From JACKBK01 sp963707275 (GTDB taxonomy: Bacteria; Chloroflexota; Anaerolineae; JAAEKA01): DNA of 64,000 nt. Where the stretch lies: assembly GCA_963707275.1 (NCBI GenBank), contig CAVPPH010000002.1, positions 62,001 to 126,000 of the forward strand, read 5' to 3'. Shown in pieces: positions 25,696-33,388 of the stretch. Position 1 is the first letter of the stretch. Every line of letters starts with the position of its first letter. Below the pieces are notes generated by a model. It saw nothing but the letters and a program-made list of their open reading frames with translations. It was not told where the DNA came from and ran no database searches. The translations under genes were made by a program, and so were the position numbers.

Positions 25696-27096
25696 ATGAC
25701 CCCCGTATGGTTATCTCGTCTGCAGTTCGCCTTCACGGCAAGCTTTCATTACATCTACCCCCCGATCTCTATGGGACTCGGCTTGATGCTGGTGGTGATC
25801 GGGATCATCTACCTGCGCACCAAAGACCCCAAGTGGCGGCGCATGTCGTTCTTCTGGGTCAAGATCTATGGCCTGGTGTTTGCAATCGGCGTCGCAACTG
25901 GAGTGGTGCAGGAGTTTGAGTTTGGCACCAACTGGGCCGAGTATTCCCGCTTCGTGGGCAACATCTTTGGCAGCCTGCTGGCGGCCGAGGGAGTGTTTGC
26001 CTTCTTCCTCGAGGGCGGTTTCCTCGGGTTGATGCTGTTCGGCGGCAATCGGCTCGGGCCGCGGATGTGGTTGGCTGCCACGGCGATTGTGGCCTTCGGG
26101 GCGCATTTCAGCGCGTTATGGATCGTGATGGCCAACTCGTGGATGCAGACGCCAGCCGGCTACGAGATCCTGCCGACCCAGTGGGGGCCGCAGGCCTTCA
26201 TGACCAGCTTTTCGGCGATTGTGTTCACGCCGTCGTTCATCCCGCGCATCTTGCACGTCTGGACGTCGGCCTGGATGGTAGGGGCGGCGCTGATGCTCAG
26301 CGTCAGCGCGTTCTACGTGCTGCGCAAACGCCATCTTGACGTCGCCACCGCCAACTTCAAGACCGCCATGCCCTTCTTCGTCGTCTTCAGCATCCTGCAG
26401 TTGTTCCTGTTCGGCGCCAATCAGGCGGAGGAGGTCGCGGTGTATCAGCCGGTCAAGCTGGCGGCCATGGAGGGCGTCTGGGAAGACACCTCCTGCGCGC
26501 CGATGACCATCGTCGGCATCGTCGATGTCGCCAACCAGACCACCTACGGCATCAAGATACCCTGTCTGCTCAGCTTTCTGGCCTTTCAAGACATCAACGC
26601 CACGGTTCAGGGGTTGAATTCCTTCCCGCAGGAGAACTGGCCGCCTATCAGGCTGACGTTCCAGTCTTACCACCTGATGATCAACTTCGGGATGATATTT
26701 GTTGCGATCGGACTGCTGGGCACGTTGCTGGCGTTCTGGAAACAGCGCATCTGGGGGATGCGGCTGGTGCTGTGGCTTTTCGTCCTGACGATCTTTATGG
26801 CCGAGGCGGCTACGATTGCCGGGTGGTGGACGGCCGAGTTTGGTCGCCAGCCGTGGATTGTCTGGGGGCTGATGCGGACCTTGGAAGGGGTCTCGCCCAA
26901 CCTGGTCGCCTGGCAGATCGCGGCTTCGGTCGGAATGTTCGTCGTGCTCTATGCCATCCTGTTCATCCTGTTCATCTACCTGCTCAACGAGAAGATCCAG
27001 AAAGGGCCTGAATCGCTGGAGGAGATGGAACAGACCGCTGTATCGTCGCTGCCGGACACGTTCCGCGACGTCTTTAGCCGGCGGGCGCGCGCGTAA
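25696..27096 (+). CDS. cydA: Cytochrome bd ubiquinol oxidase subunit I
   Basis: 466 residues from the ATG at 25696, which has AAAAGGA 8 bp upstream; an ATG at 25687 overlaps that site. Nine membrane helices. The heme b595 ligand His lies in SFHYIYPPISMG, the b558 ligands in RILHVWTSAWMVG and later, and the signature GWWTAEFGRQPWIVWGLMRT is intact. The quinone-binding Q-loop is short, as in CIO-type enzymes. It reduces O2 to water with quinol at the membrane and generally tolerates low oxygen and cyanide. First gene of an intact cydABDC operon. Confidence 0.96.
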   Translation: MTPVWLSRLQFAFTASFHYIYPPISMGLGLMLVVIGIIYLRTKDPKWRRMSFFWVKIYGLVFAIGVATGVVQEFEFGTNWAEYSRFVGNIFGSLLAAEGVFAFFLEGGFLGLMLFGGNRLGPRMWLAATAIVAFGAHFSALWIVMANSWMQTPAGYEILPTQWGPQAFMTSFSAIVFTPSFIPRILHVWTSAWMVGAALMLSVSAFYVLRKRHLDVATANFKTAMPFFVVFSILQLFLFGANQAEEVAVYQPVKLAAMEGVWEDTSCAPMTIVGIVDVANQTTYGIKIPCLLSFLAFQDINATVQGLNSFPQENWPPIRLTFQSYHLMINFGMIFVAIGLLGTLLAFWKQRIWGMRLVLWLFVLTIFMAEAATIAGWWTAEFGRQPWIVWGLMRTLEGVSPNLVAWQIAASVGMFVVLYAILFILFIYLLNEKIQKGPESLEEMEQTAVSSLPDTFRDVFSRRARA

Positions 27097-27108
27097 GGAG
27101 GACATGCT

Positions 27109-28128
27109 ATGTGGCTCAACAATGTTTGGTACGTGCTGTTTGTCGCCATCGTCGCCGGCTATCTCATCATGGATGGTTTCGATCTCGGCGTCGGCATCCT
27201 GCACATGTTCGTGGCAAAAGACGACACCGAGCGCCGCATCAACCTGAACAGCATCGGTCCGGTGTGGGATGGCAACGAGGTGTGGCTGGTGCTGGCCGGC
27301 GGCGTATTGTTTGCAGCTTTTCCACTGGTGTACGCCTCCCTCTTCAGCGGCTTCTATGGCGCGATGATGCTGGTGCTGCTGGTGTTGATTCTGCGCACGG
27401 TAGCTATCGAGTTTCGCAGCAAGCGACCCAGCCGCCGCTGGCGCACGGCCTGGGATCTCGTCTTTGCGATATCGAGCTTCGGCATCGCATTGCTGCTGGG
27501 TGTGGCCTTCGGCAACATCATGCTGGGCGTGCCGATCAACGAGCAGGGCTACATGTTCCCTGACCTCCTGGCCCTGCTCAGCCCCTATGCCCTGCTGATC
27601 GGCCTGACGACGGTCTTCATGCTGGCGCTGCACGGATCGATCTATCTCAGCATGAAAACAGAGGGCAACTTGCTGATGCGGGTCAAGCGCTGGGTACCCC
27701 GACTGCTGATTGTCTTCTTCGTACTCAACACACTGGTCGTGGCTGCTTCGATCCTTTTGCACGAGACGGCAGCGGTCAACTATCTGGAGAATCCCTGGCT
27801 GGTCATCTTCCCGGCGGCGGCACTGGCGTGCGTAATTGCCGCGTGGATCATGGTGCGACGTGAACGCTACTTCACCGCCTTCATCCTGTCGGCAGCGATG
27901 ATCGCCGGCCTGCTGTTCTCGGCGGCGATCGGGCTGTATCCTAACCTGCTGATCTCGACCATCGACCCGGCCTACAACCTGACCATCTTCAACGCTGCCT
28001 CGGCGCCCAACACGCTGACTGTGATGCTGATCATCGCGCTGATCGGCATGCCCTTCGTGCTGCTTTACACCGGCGGAGTCTACTACATCTTCCGCGGTCG
28101 CGTGCAGCTCGGCCCTGAGAGTTACTGA
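27109..28128 (+). CDS. cydB: Cytochrome bd ubiquinol oxidase subunit II
   Basis: 339 residues with eight or nine membrane helices. The N-terminal GYLIMDGFDLGVGILH and the loop IGPVWDGNEVWLVLAGG are the conserved CydB motifs, the Asp and Glu of which line the proton path. The start is 12 bp after cydA, with AAGGAGG upstream. It forms the heterodimer with CydA. Confidence 0.96.
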   Translation: MWLNNVWYVLFVAIVAGYLIMDGFDLGVGILHMFVAKDDTERRINLNSIGPVWDGNEVWLVLAGGVLFAAFPLVYASLFSGFYGAMMLVLLVLILRTVAIEFRSKRPSRRWRTAWDLVFAISSFGIALLLGVAFGNIMLGVPINEQGYMFPDLLALLSPYALLIGLTTVFMLALHGSIYLSMKTEGNLLMRVKRWVPRLLIVFFVLNTLVVAASILLHETAAVNYLENPWLVIFPAAALACVIAAWIMVRRERYFTAFILSAAMIAGLLFSAAIGLYPNLLISTIDPAYNLTIFNAASAPNTLTVMLIIALIGMPFVLLYTGGVYYIFRGRVQLGPESY

Positions 28129-28130
28129 GC

Positions 28131-28290
28131 CGGTGAACGGTAATCGGTAATCAGTGATCGGTTAACGGTAACCAGTCGCCGAGTCCCGCGCTGGCCGGTC
28201 TCTAACCGAGCCAACCGCATCGCGACTTTTCGTTTCCGGTACTGATCACCGATTACCGTTTACTGATTGCCGTTAACCGGTCACCGACAC
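28131..28290. repeat. Heptad-periodic inverted repeat, cydB-cydD spacer
   Basis: The left arm steps GGTGAAC GGTAATC, GGTAATC AGTGATC, GGTTAAC GGTAACC. The right arm (from about 28238) is the inverted type, GATCACC GATTACC and GTTTACT GATTGCC, GTTAACC GGTCACC. The arms can pair in the polycistronic transcript. The right arm reaches the region of the cydD start. Confidence 0.8.
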
Positions 28291-28293
28291 CGA

Positions 28294-30078
28294 TTGACAC
28301 GTCAACCCACCACCCCCGCCCGCCTGTTTGAAAACCTGCCCCGCGCCCGCGGCCTGCTCTATGTGGCCGTGGGCGTCGGTTTTGTTTCTGGCGCGCTTTT
28401 CGCACTCCAAGCCGTCCTCCTCAGCTACGTCGTCGACGGGGTCTACTTGGGGGGCAAGACGCTGTCCGAATCGCTGCCGCTGCTGGGGCTGATGGTCTCA
28501 TTGCTGCTGATGCGCGCGGCTGCCATCTGGACAGGCGACATCCTTGCGCAGCATTCGGCCAGCCGCGTCAAGACGAGCCTGCGCCAGCAGTTGCTCAGCC
28601 GGCTGATCCTCCTCGGCCCCGCCCGCCTGCGCGCGGATGGCGAACGCTCCGGCGAGCTGGTTAGCACGGTGGCGCAGGGGGTCGAGACGCTGGACGACTA
28701 CATCACCCTCTTCCTGCCGGCGCGCTATCTGGCCGCGCTGGTGCCACTGTTCGTCTTCCTGCTGGTGCTGATCCTCGACCCGCCGACGACGCTGGTGCTG
28801 CTCTTTGCCGGTCCGCTGCTGCTGCTGATGTTGGGCTACATCGGCGGGCGCGCCCGTGCCATCACCGACCGGCGTTTCCTGGAGCTTAGCTGGATGAGCG
28901 CGTTCTTTCTCGACGTGCTGCAAGGGATCGCTACCCTCAAGATGTTTGGTCGCAGCCGCGAACAGGCCGCCAACATCGAGGAGATCAGCCAGCACTATGG
29001 CAAGACGACCATGGAGGTGCTGGCGACCGCCTTTCAGACCTCGCTGGTGATGGAGTGGGCCGCGACCGCCGCCACCGCGCTGGTGGCGCTGGAGGTCAGC
29101 TACCGGCTGATGGCCGGGTTGCTGCCGTTCAGCCAGGCGCTGGCCGTGCTGCTGTTAACACCGGAGTTCTTCCTGCCGTTACGCCAGATGGCGCTTCGCT
29201 ACCACGCCGGCACCGCTGGCAAGGCCGCCGCGGAACGGATCTTCGCCATCCTCGACTCGGATGTTGGTCAAGTGACTGACCAAAGCCTCACTCGGCCTGC
29301 GACGCTGATTGCCGCGCCGGCCGCCGCACTGCCAGCTCGCTTCGACATCCGCTTCGACCACGTCAGCTACACGTATCCGTCGTCCGAGGGCGACGAACGG
29401 CGCCCGGCGCTGCACGACTTCTCGTTGACGATTGGTGCGGGGCAGACCGTGGCGCTGGTCGGTCCCAGCGGCGCGGGCAAGACAACGGTGTCCAGCCTGT
29501 TACTGCGTTTCATCGATCTGCAAACCGGCGCGATCACGGCCGGAGGCGTCCCACTGGGTGACATCGACCCGGCAGCGTGGCGTGCACAGGTGGCCTGGGT
29601 GCCGCAGATGCCGCACCTGTTCTACGGCAGCGTGCTGGACAACATCAGCCTGGCGCGGCCCAATGCCAGCCTGGAGGATGTCACCGCGGCCGCGCAGGCT
29701 GCCCACGCGCACGAGTTCATCAGCGCGCTGCCGCAGGGCTACGGCACGCCCCTGGGCGAACGCGGCGCGCGGCTCAGCGGCGGGCAGGCGCAGCGCATCG
29801 CCATCGCGCGTGCGTTTCTCAAGAATGCACCGGTGCTGTTGCTGGACGAGGCTACTGCGCACCTGGATGCGCGCAGCGAGGCGCTGGTGCAAGAGTCGCT
29901 GGCGCGGCTGATGGCCGGCCGCACTGTGCTCCTCATCGCCCACCGCCTCAAGTTGGCCGCTGCTGCCGACCAGATCGTCGTCATGGATCATGGTCGCGTT
30001 GTCGAACAAGGCGATCACCAAGCCCTATTACGCGGCAACGGTCTCTACGGCCAGCTTGTGGCGAGCTATCAGAGCTGA
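28294..30078 (+). CDS. cydD: ABC exporter for cytochrome bd assembly, CydD-like
   Basis: About 595 residues. Six membrane helices (residues 30-310) are followed by a nucleotide-binding domain with Walker A GPSGAGKT, signature RLSGGQAQR and Walker B VLLLDEATAHLD, then an H-loop (LIAHRLK). With CydC it forms the exporter of cysteine/glutathione needed for bd oxidase assembly. No ATG precedes the conserved part; the start is uncertain (TTG at 28294 or 28267, both next to the heptad repeat). Confidence 0.9.
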   Translation: MTRQPTTPARLFENLPRARGLLYVAVGVGFVSGALFALQAVLLSYVVDGVYLGGKTLSESLPLLGLMVSLLLMRAAAIWTGDILAQHSASRVKTSLRQQLLSRLILLGPARLRADGERSGELVSTVAQGVETLDDYITLFLPARYLAALVPLFVFLLVLILDPPTTLVLLFAGPLLLLMLGYIGGRARAITDRRFLELSWMSAFFLDVLQGIATLKMFGRSREQAANIEEISQHYGKTTMEVLATAFQTSLVMEWAATAATALVALEVSYRLMAGLLPFSQALAVLLLTPEFFLPLRQMALRYHAGTAGKAAAERIFAILDSDVGQVTDQSLTRPATLIAAPAAALPARFDIRFDHVSYTYPSSEGDERRPALHDFSLTIGAGQTVALVGPSGAGKTTVSSLLLRFIDLQTGAITAGGVPLGDIDPAAWRAQVAWVPQMPHLFYGSVLDNISLARPNASLEDVTAAAQAAHAHEFISALPQGYGTPLGERGARLSGGQAQRIAIARAFLKNAPVLLLDEATAHLDARSEALVQESLARLMAGRTVLLIAHRLKLAAAADQIVVMDHGRVVEQGDHQALLRGNGLYGQLVASYQS

Positions 30079-30079
30079 A

Positions 30080-30181
30080 ATTGTCAATTGCTGAATGGTG
30101 AATTCGTGAATGGCTAATGTCCGCACTGCTGTTCCGTCATTAACCATTCACCCATTCACCATCCACCATTAACCATTCATC
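30080..30181. repeat. Heptad-periodic inverted repeat, cydD-cydC spacer
   Basis: The left arm is built of TGCTGAA TGGTGAA-type units. The right arm is ATTAACC ATTCACC, then ATTCACC ATCCACC, ATTAACC ATTCATC. It fills the whole spacer and ends at the cydC ATG. Confidence 0.8.
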
Positions 30182-31858
30182 ATGTCCCCCACCCGCCGTC
30201 TCCTCGCCCTCATTCGCCCGTTCATCTGGTGGATCGCGGCCGGGGTTCTCCTAGGTTTTGCCACCATCGGCTCCAGCGTCGGGCTGATGGCTGTCTCCGC
30301 CTACCTGATATCCAAGGCGGCCATTGCCACCGATGTCACGCAGCTATCGATGGCTATCGCGGGTGTGCGCCTCTTCGCGCTGAGCCGGGCCGGGTTCCGC
30401 TACGGCGAGCGCTACGTCACGCATCTGGCGACCTTCCGCATCCTGACGCGGCTGCGGGTGTGGTTCTATCGCGCCATCGAGCCGCTGGCGCCGGCTCGTC
30501 TTCAAGCCGTGCGCAGCGGCGATCTGCTGACCCGTATCGGCGCCGACATCGAGACGCTGGAAAACTTCTACATCCGTGTCGTCGTGCCGCCGATGGTTGC
30601 GGTTCTGGTGACCGGGCTGGCCTGCGCGATCCTCGGCACCTTTGATGTCATGTTGGCCGCGGCGTTGCTGGTCTTTCTGCTGCTCACCGGAATCGTGCTC
30701 CCGCTGGCCAGTCGCTGGCTCAGCCAGCAGCCGGCCGGCGAAGCCGTGCTGGCGCGTGCCGAGCTGAACGCGACGCTGGTGGATCAGATCCAGGGGATGG
30801 CCGACATGCTGGCCTACGGTCAGGAAACTATGTTTCGTGAGCGCACAATGCGGCTGAACGACCACCTCAATCGGCTGCACCAGCGGCTGGCGGTGATACG
30901 CGGCATGGGCAACGCGCTGGCGGCGCTGTTCACCAGCCTTGCCGCGCTCGCGGTGCTGGCGATTGCAATTCCGCTGGTCAGCGGCGGCCAGATCGAGGGT
31001 GTCTACCTGGCGTTGCTGCCGTTGACAGCTATCGCCAGCTTTGAGGCGGTCCAGCCGCTGGCGCAGGCGTTCCAGATGCTGGAGTCCAGCCAGGCCGCCG
31101 CGCGCCGCCTGTTCGAGCTGATCGATGCGTCGCCCGCGGTGATTGATCCGCCGCAGCCCACCGCGCTGCCAGACAGTTTCGGGCTGGTGATCCAGGACCT
31201 ACATTTCCGCTACACACCGGACGAGCCGGCAGCACTAGATGGCGTCAGCTTCGTAGCGCCGCCGGGCAGCCGGGTGGGTATCGTCGGCTCCAGCGGCGCG
31301 GGAAAATCCACGCTGGCGAACCTGCTGCTGCGCTACTGGGATTACGAGGAAGGGAGCATCCAACTGGGCGGGGTTGAACTGCGCGATCTGGCGGCGGACG
31401 AGGCGCGCGAGATGGTCGGGGTCGTGGCGCAGCACACGCATCTCTTCAACACCAGCGTACGTGACAACCTGTTGCTGGCCAACCCGGAGGCCAGCGAAAT
31501 GGAGATGATCGCGGCGTGTCGCCAGGCGCAGTTGCATGACTTCGTGCTCGGCCTGCCGGACGGCTACGACACGATGGTGGGCGAGAACGGCCTGAAGCTC
31601 AGCGGTGGCGAGCGCCAGCGGCTGGCCATCGCCCGCACAGTCCTGAAAGGCGCGCCGGTGCTGATCCTCGACGAGGCGACGACTCATCTCGATTCGCTGA
31701 CCGAAGCTAAGGTCTGGGAAGGACTGGCAGAGTTCATGGCTGGCCGCACGGTGTTGGTCATCTCGCACCAGCAAGCCGGCATGGCGTACGTCGACAAGGT
31801 CATTCGGCTGGAGGAGGGGAAGATCGTTGATTCTCACGCTTCGCAACCATTGCCATAA
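30182..31858 (+). CDS. cydC: ABC exporter for cytochrome bd assembly, CydC-like
   Basis: 558 residues. Six membrane helices are followed by an ABC domain with Walker A GSSGAGKS, signature LSGGERQRLAIAR and Walker B VLILDEATTHLD. The N-terminal IGSSVGLMAVSAYLISKAAI is typical of CydC. The start codon at 30182 abuts the heptad repeat and has no clear Shine-Dalgarno sequence, so translation may depend on the repeat's structure. Last gene of the cyd operon. Confidence 0.92.
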   Translation: MSPTRRLLALIRPFIWWIAAGVLLGFATIGSSVGLMAVSAYLISKAAIATDVTQLSMAIAGVRLFALSRAGFRYGERYVTHLATFRILTRLRVWFYRAIEPLAPARLQAVRSGDLLTRIGADIETLENFYIRVVVPPMVAVLVTGLACAILGTFDVMLAAALLVFLLLTGIVLPLASRWLSQQPAGEAVLARAELNATLVDQIQGMADMLAYGQETMFRERTMRLNDHLNRLHQRLAVIRGMGNALAALFTSLAALAVLAIAIPLVSGGQIEGVYLALLPLTAIASFEAVQPLAQAFQMLESSQAAARRLFELIDASPAVIDPPQPTALPDSFGLVIQDLHFRYTPDEPAALDGVSFVAPPGSRVGIVGSSGAGKSTLANLLLRYWDYEEGSIQLGGVELRDLAADEAREMVGVVAQHTHLFNTSVRDNLLLANPEASEMEMIAACRQAQLHDFVLGLPDGYDTMVGENGLKLSGGERQRLAIARTVLKGAPVLILDEATTHLDSLTEAKVWEGLAEFMAGRTVLVISHQQAGMAYVDKVIRLEEGKIVDSHASQPLP

Positions 31859-31874
31859 GCAACGAAACGTCCCA

Positions 31875-31973
31875 CTGTCATGCCCGCGGAGGCGGGCATC
31901 CAGAACGTCGTCGTACGGAAGCGGCCTCTTACAACGAGTGCGTCCTGGACTCACGCCTTCGCGGGAATGACGG
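31875..31973. repeat. Dispersed inverted repeat of the CATGCCCGC...GCGGGAATGAC type
   Basis: The left arm CTGTCATGCCCGCGGAGG and its continuation GCGGGCATCCAG pair imperfectly with CTGGACTCACGCC and TTCGCGGGAATGACGG across a 41-nt loop. I know this kind of palindrome as a common bacterial intergenic repeat. It lies between the convergent cydC and Nudix genes. Confidence 0.75.
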
Positions 31974-31989
31974 TGAAGGCACGCGTTAT

Positions 31990-32469
31990 TCACGGATAGG
32001 GCGCTACGGTGAACTCATACTCTTGCACCGTCTCGTTGTCGTCGGCGTAGATGAACGTAGCTTGCAGGCGTTCCCTGGCCAGGACGCGCGGCAGCCAGAT
32101 GCGCGCATCGTCCCACATTTTGTCGTAGGGGATCGCGTCCAGGTCGTGCCACTCGGCGGTGATCTCTGCGCTGCCAACCGGATCGCCACTCCAGGCGCGC
32201 ACCAGAAAGACGTGGATGTGGTGGCCCCAGTCAGGCCGGGCGGGAAAATGGAACGTCAGAACGGCCACTTCGTCCAGTTGATCGGGCGCGACGCTTAGTC
32301 CGGTTTCCTCGTGCAGCTCGCGCGCTGCTCCTTCAGCTACTGTCTCGTCCTCTTCCAGCTTGCCGCCGAAGCCGACGACCTTGCCCTGCCCGAAGCCACG
32401 TTGCTTGACGCCCAACAAGATCTGCTGCCGTGCCTCAGAGACGACAATCAGTTCGGTGACGTGAATCAT
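31990..32469 (-). CDS. MTH1-like Nudix hydrolase (8-oxo-dGTP diphosphatase type)
   Basis: 160 residues. The Nudix box GGKLEEDETVAEGAARELHE-ETGL is preceded by QRGFGQGKVVGFG. It is followed by EWHDLDAIPYDKMWDDARIWLP, the region that in human MTH1/NUDT1 (W..LDQIPF..MW.DD..W.P) forms the substrate pocket. This points to sanitation of oxidised purine nucleotides. The start ATG overlaps the stop of ecfT (ATGA at 32466-32469), so translation is coupled to the transporter. The longer open frame to 32823 is a shadow of ecfT. Confidence 0.87.
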   Translation of the reverse strand: MIHVTELIVVSEARQQILLGVKQRGFGQGKVVGFGGKLEEDETVAEGAARELHEETGLSVAPDQLDEVAVLTFHFPARPDWGHHIHVFLVRAWSGDPVGSAEITAEWHDLDAIPYDKMWDDARIWLPRVLARERLQATFIYADDNETVQEYEFTVAPYP

Positions 32470-33257
32470 ATCAGTTCCGCTCCAAAGCCCTGCGCGAACC
32501 GCAGGTAGATCAACGCAACGAAGATCAGCCCGATCAACACCAGGACAACCCAGTCCGCGCGCCGAAAGCTGATATCGCGCCAGACTGTGCGCGGCCGGCC
32601 GCTGCCAACGCCGCGCACGGCCAGCGCCATGCCCAACGTATCGCCTGTGCGCAGGACATCGATGATCAGCGCCACCAGCACGGGGGTCATGCCGCGCAAC
32701 CGGCCGACGATGTCGCCGCGGTCCACCTGCCAGCCGCGCGCGGCCTGCGCGTCGCGGATCTGCGCGGCGGTCTGGCTGAAGGTCGGAATGAAACGCAGCG
32801 CCATGGATAGCGTCAGTCCCCACTCAAAGGGCAGCCCCAGACGCACGAGACCGCGCACCAGCTCGTTCTGGCGGGTGGTGAAGAGGATGACGAAGAAGAG
32901 CAGCGACATGCCGACCACCCGGGTCGCCGTCGCCAGGCCTGCCCAAACGCTGGTCCACGTCACCGAGAACGGCCCGAGGGTGAAGATCTCCGGTCCTGCC
33001 AGCCGGGCGAAGAAGGGCCAGATCAGCACGATGATGATCACCACGCGTAACAACTGCCGCCACACCCAACCGATCTGCCGCAGCGGCACCCGCGACGTCA
33101 GCAACATGACGTGGATCAGCGCCAGCAATGCCAGCAGCACCAGCAGGTGGTTCATCGCGACGAACAGGGCCGCGCCGCACAGAACCAGCGCGATCTTGGT
33201 TCGCGGGTCCAGGCGTTGCAGCCAGCCGTTGGTGTGGACGTAGAGGTCGAAGAGCAT
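32466..33257 (-). CDS. ecfT: ECF transporter transmembrane component EcfT
   Basis: 263 residues with five or six membrane helices and two coupling-helix motifs. One AARG-type motif is clear (IRDAQAARGWQVDRG), and the other is AVRGVGSGRPRT. EcfT couples the ATPase pair to the substrate-binding S component. It lies downstream of ecfA and upstream of the Nudix gene in one transcription direction. Confidence 0.9.
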   Translation of the reverse strand: MLFDLYVHTNGWLQRLDPRTKIALVLCGAALFVAMNHLLVLLALLALIHVMLLTSRVPLRQIGWVWRQLLRVVIIIVLIWPFFARLAGPEIFTLGPFSVTWTSVWAGLATATRVVGMSLLFFVILFTTRQNELVRGLVRLGLPFEWGLTLSMALRFIPTFSQTAAQIRDAQAARGWQVDRGDIVGRLRGMTPVLVALIIDVLRTGDTLGMALAVRGVGSGRPRTVWRDISFRRADWVVLVLIGLIFVALIYLRFAQGFGAELI

Positions 33258-33264
33258 CAGGGAG

Positions 33265-33298
33265 GAAACTGGTTAATGGTGAATTGGTGAATGGGTAG
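33265..33298. repeat. Heptad/octad repeat after ecfT start
   Basis: Short run of GGTTAAT GGTGAAT, then TGGTGAAT units, in the spacer between ecfA and ecfT. Confidence 0.55.
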
Positions 33299-33304
33299 CG
33301 ATCT

Positions 33305-33388
33305 GACTTCGGAAGTCGCTGGCTATGCCAAATGGCGGTCCAGAGCGCAACGGCGTGCTCTTACAGCGTCTCGGCGACTTCCGAAGTC
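33305..33388. repeat. Paired inverted palindromes, 15-bp arms and 54-nt loop, over the ecfA stop
   Basis: GACTTCGGAAGTCGC and its complement. Each unit contains the odd palindrome GACTTC-N-GAAGTC, with G in one copy and C in the other. The right unit lies within the last codons of ecfA (stop at 33361-33363), so the element contributes coding sequence. Confidence 0.8.

Noticed and set aside
26116..27762. Minus-strand open frame of 548 codons, rich in His and Gln
   Set aside because: Antisense to cydA and cydB, which are intact and conserved; composition is typical of a shadow frame.
28131..28290. CRISPR array in the periodic spacers
   Set aside because: Units of 6-8 bp are far too short, there are no unique spacers, and no cas gene is present.
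31990..32823. Single protein of 277 residues with Nudix C-terminus
   Set aside because: The N-terminal part is a shadow of ecfT; the Nudix protein starts at 32469 within the ATGA overlap.
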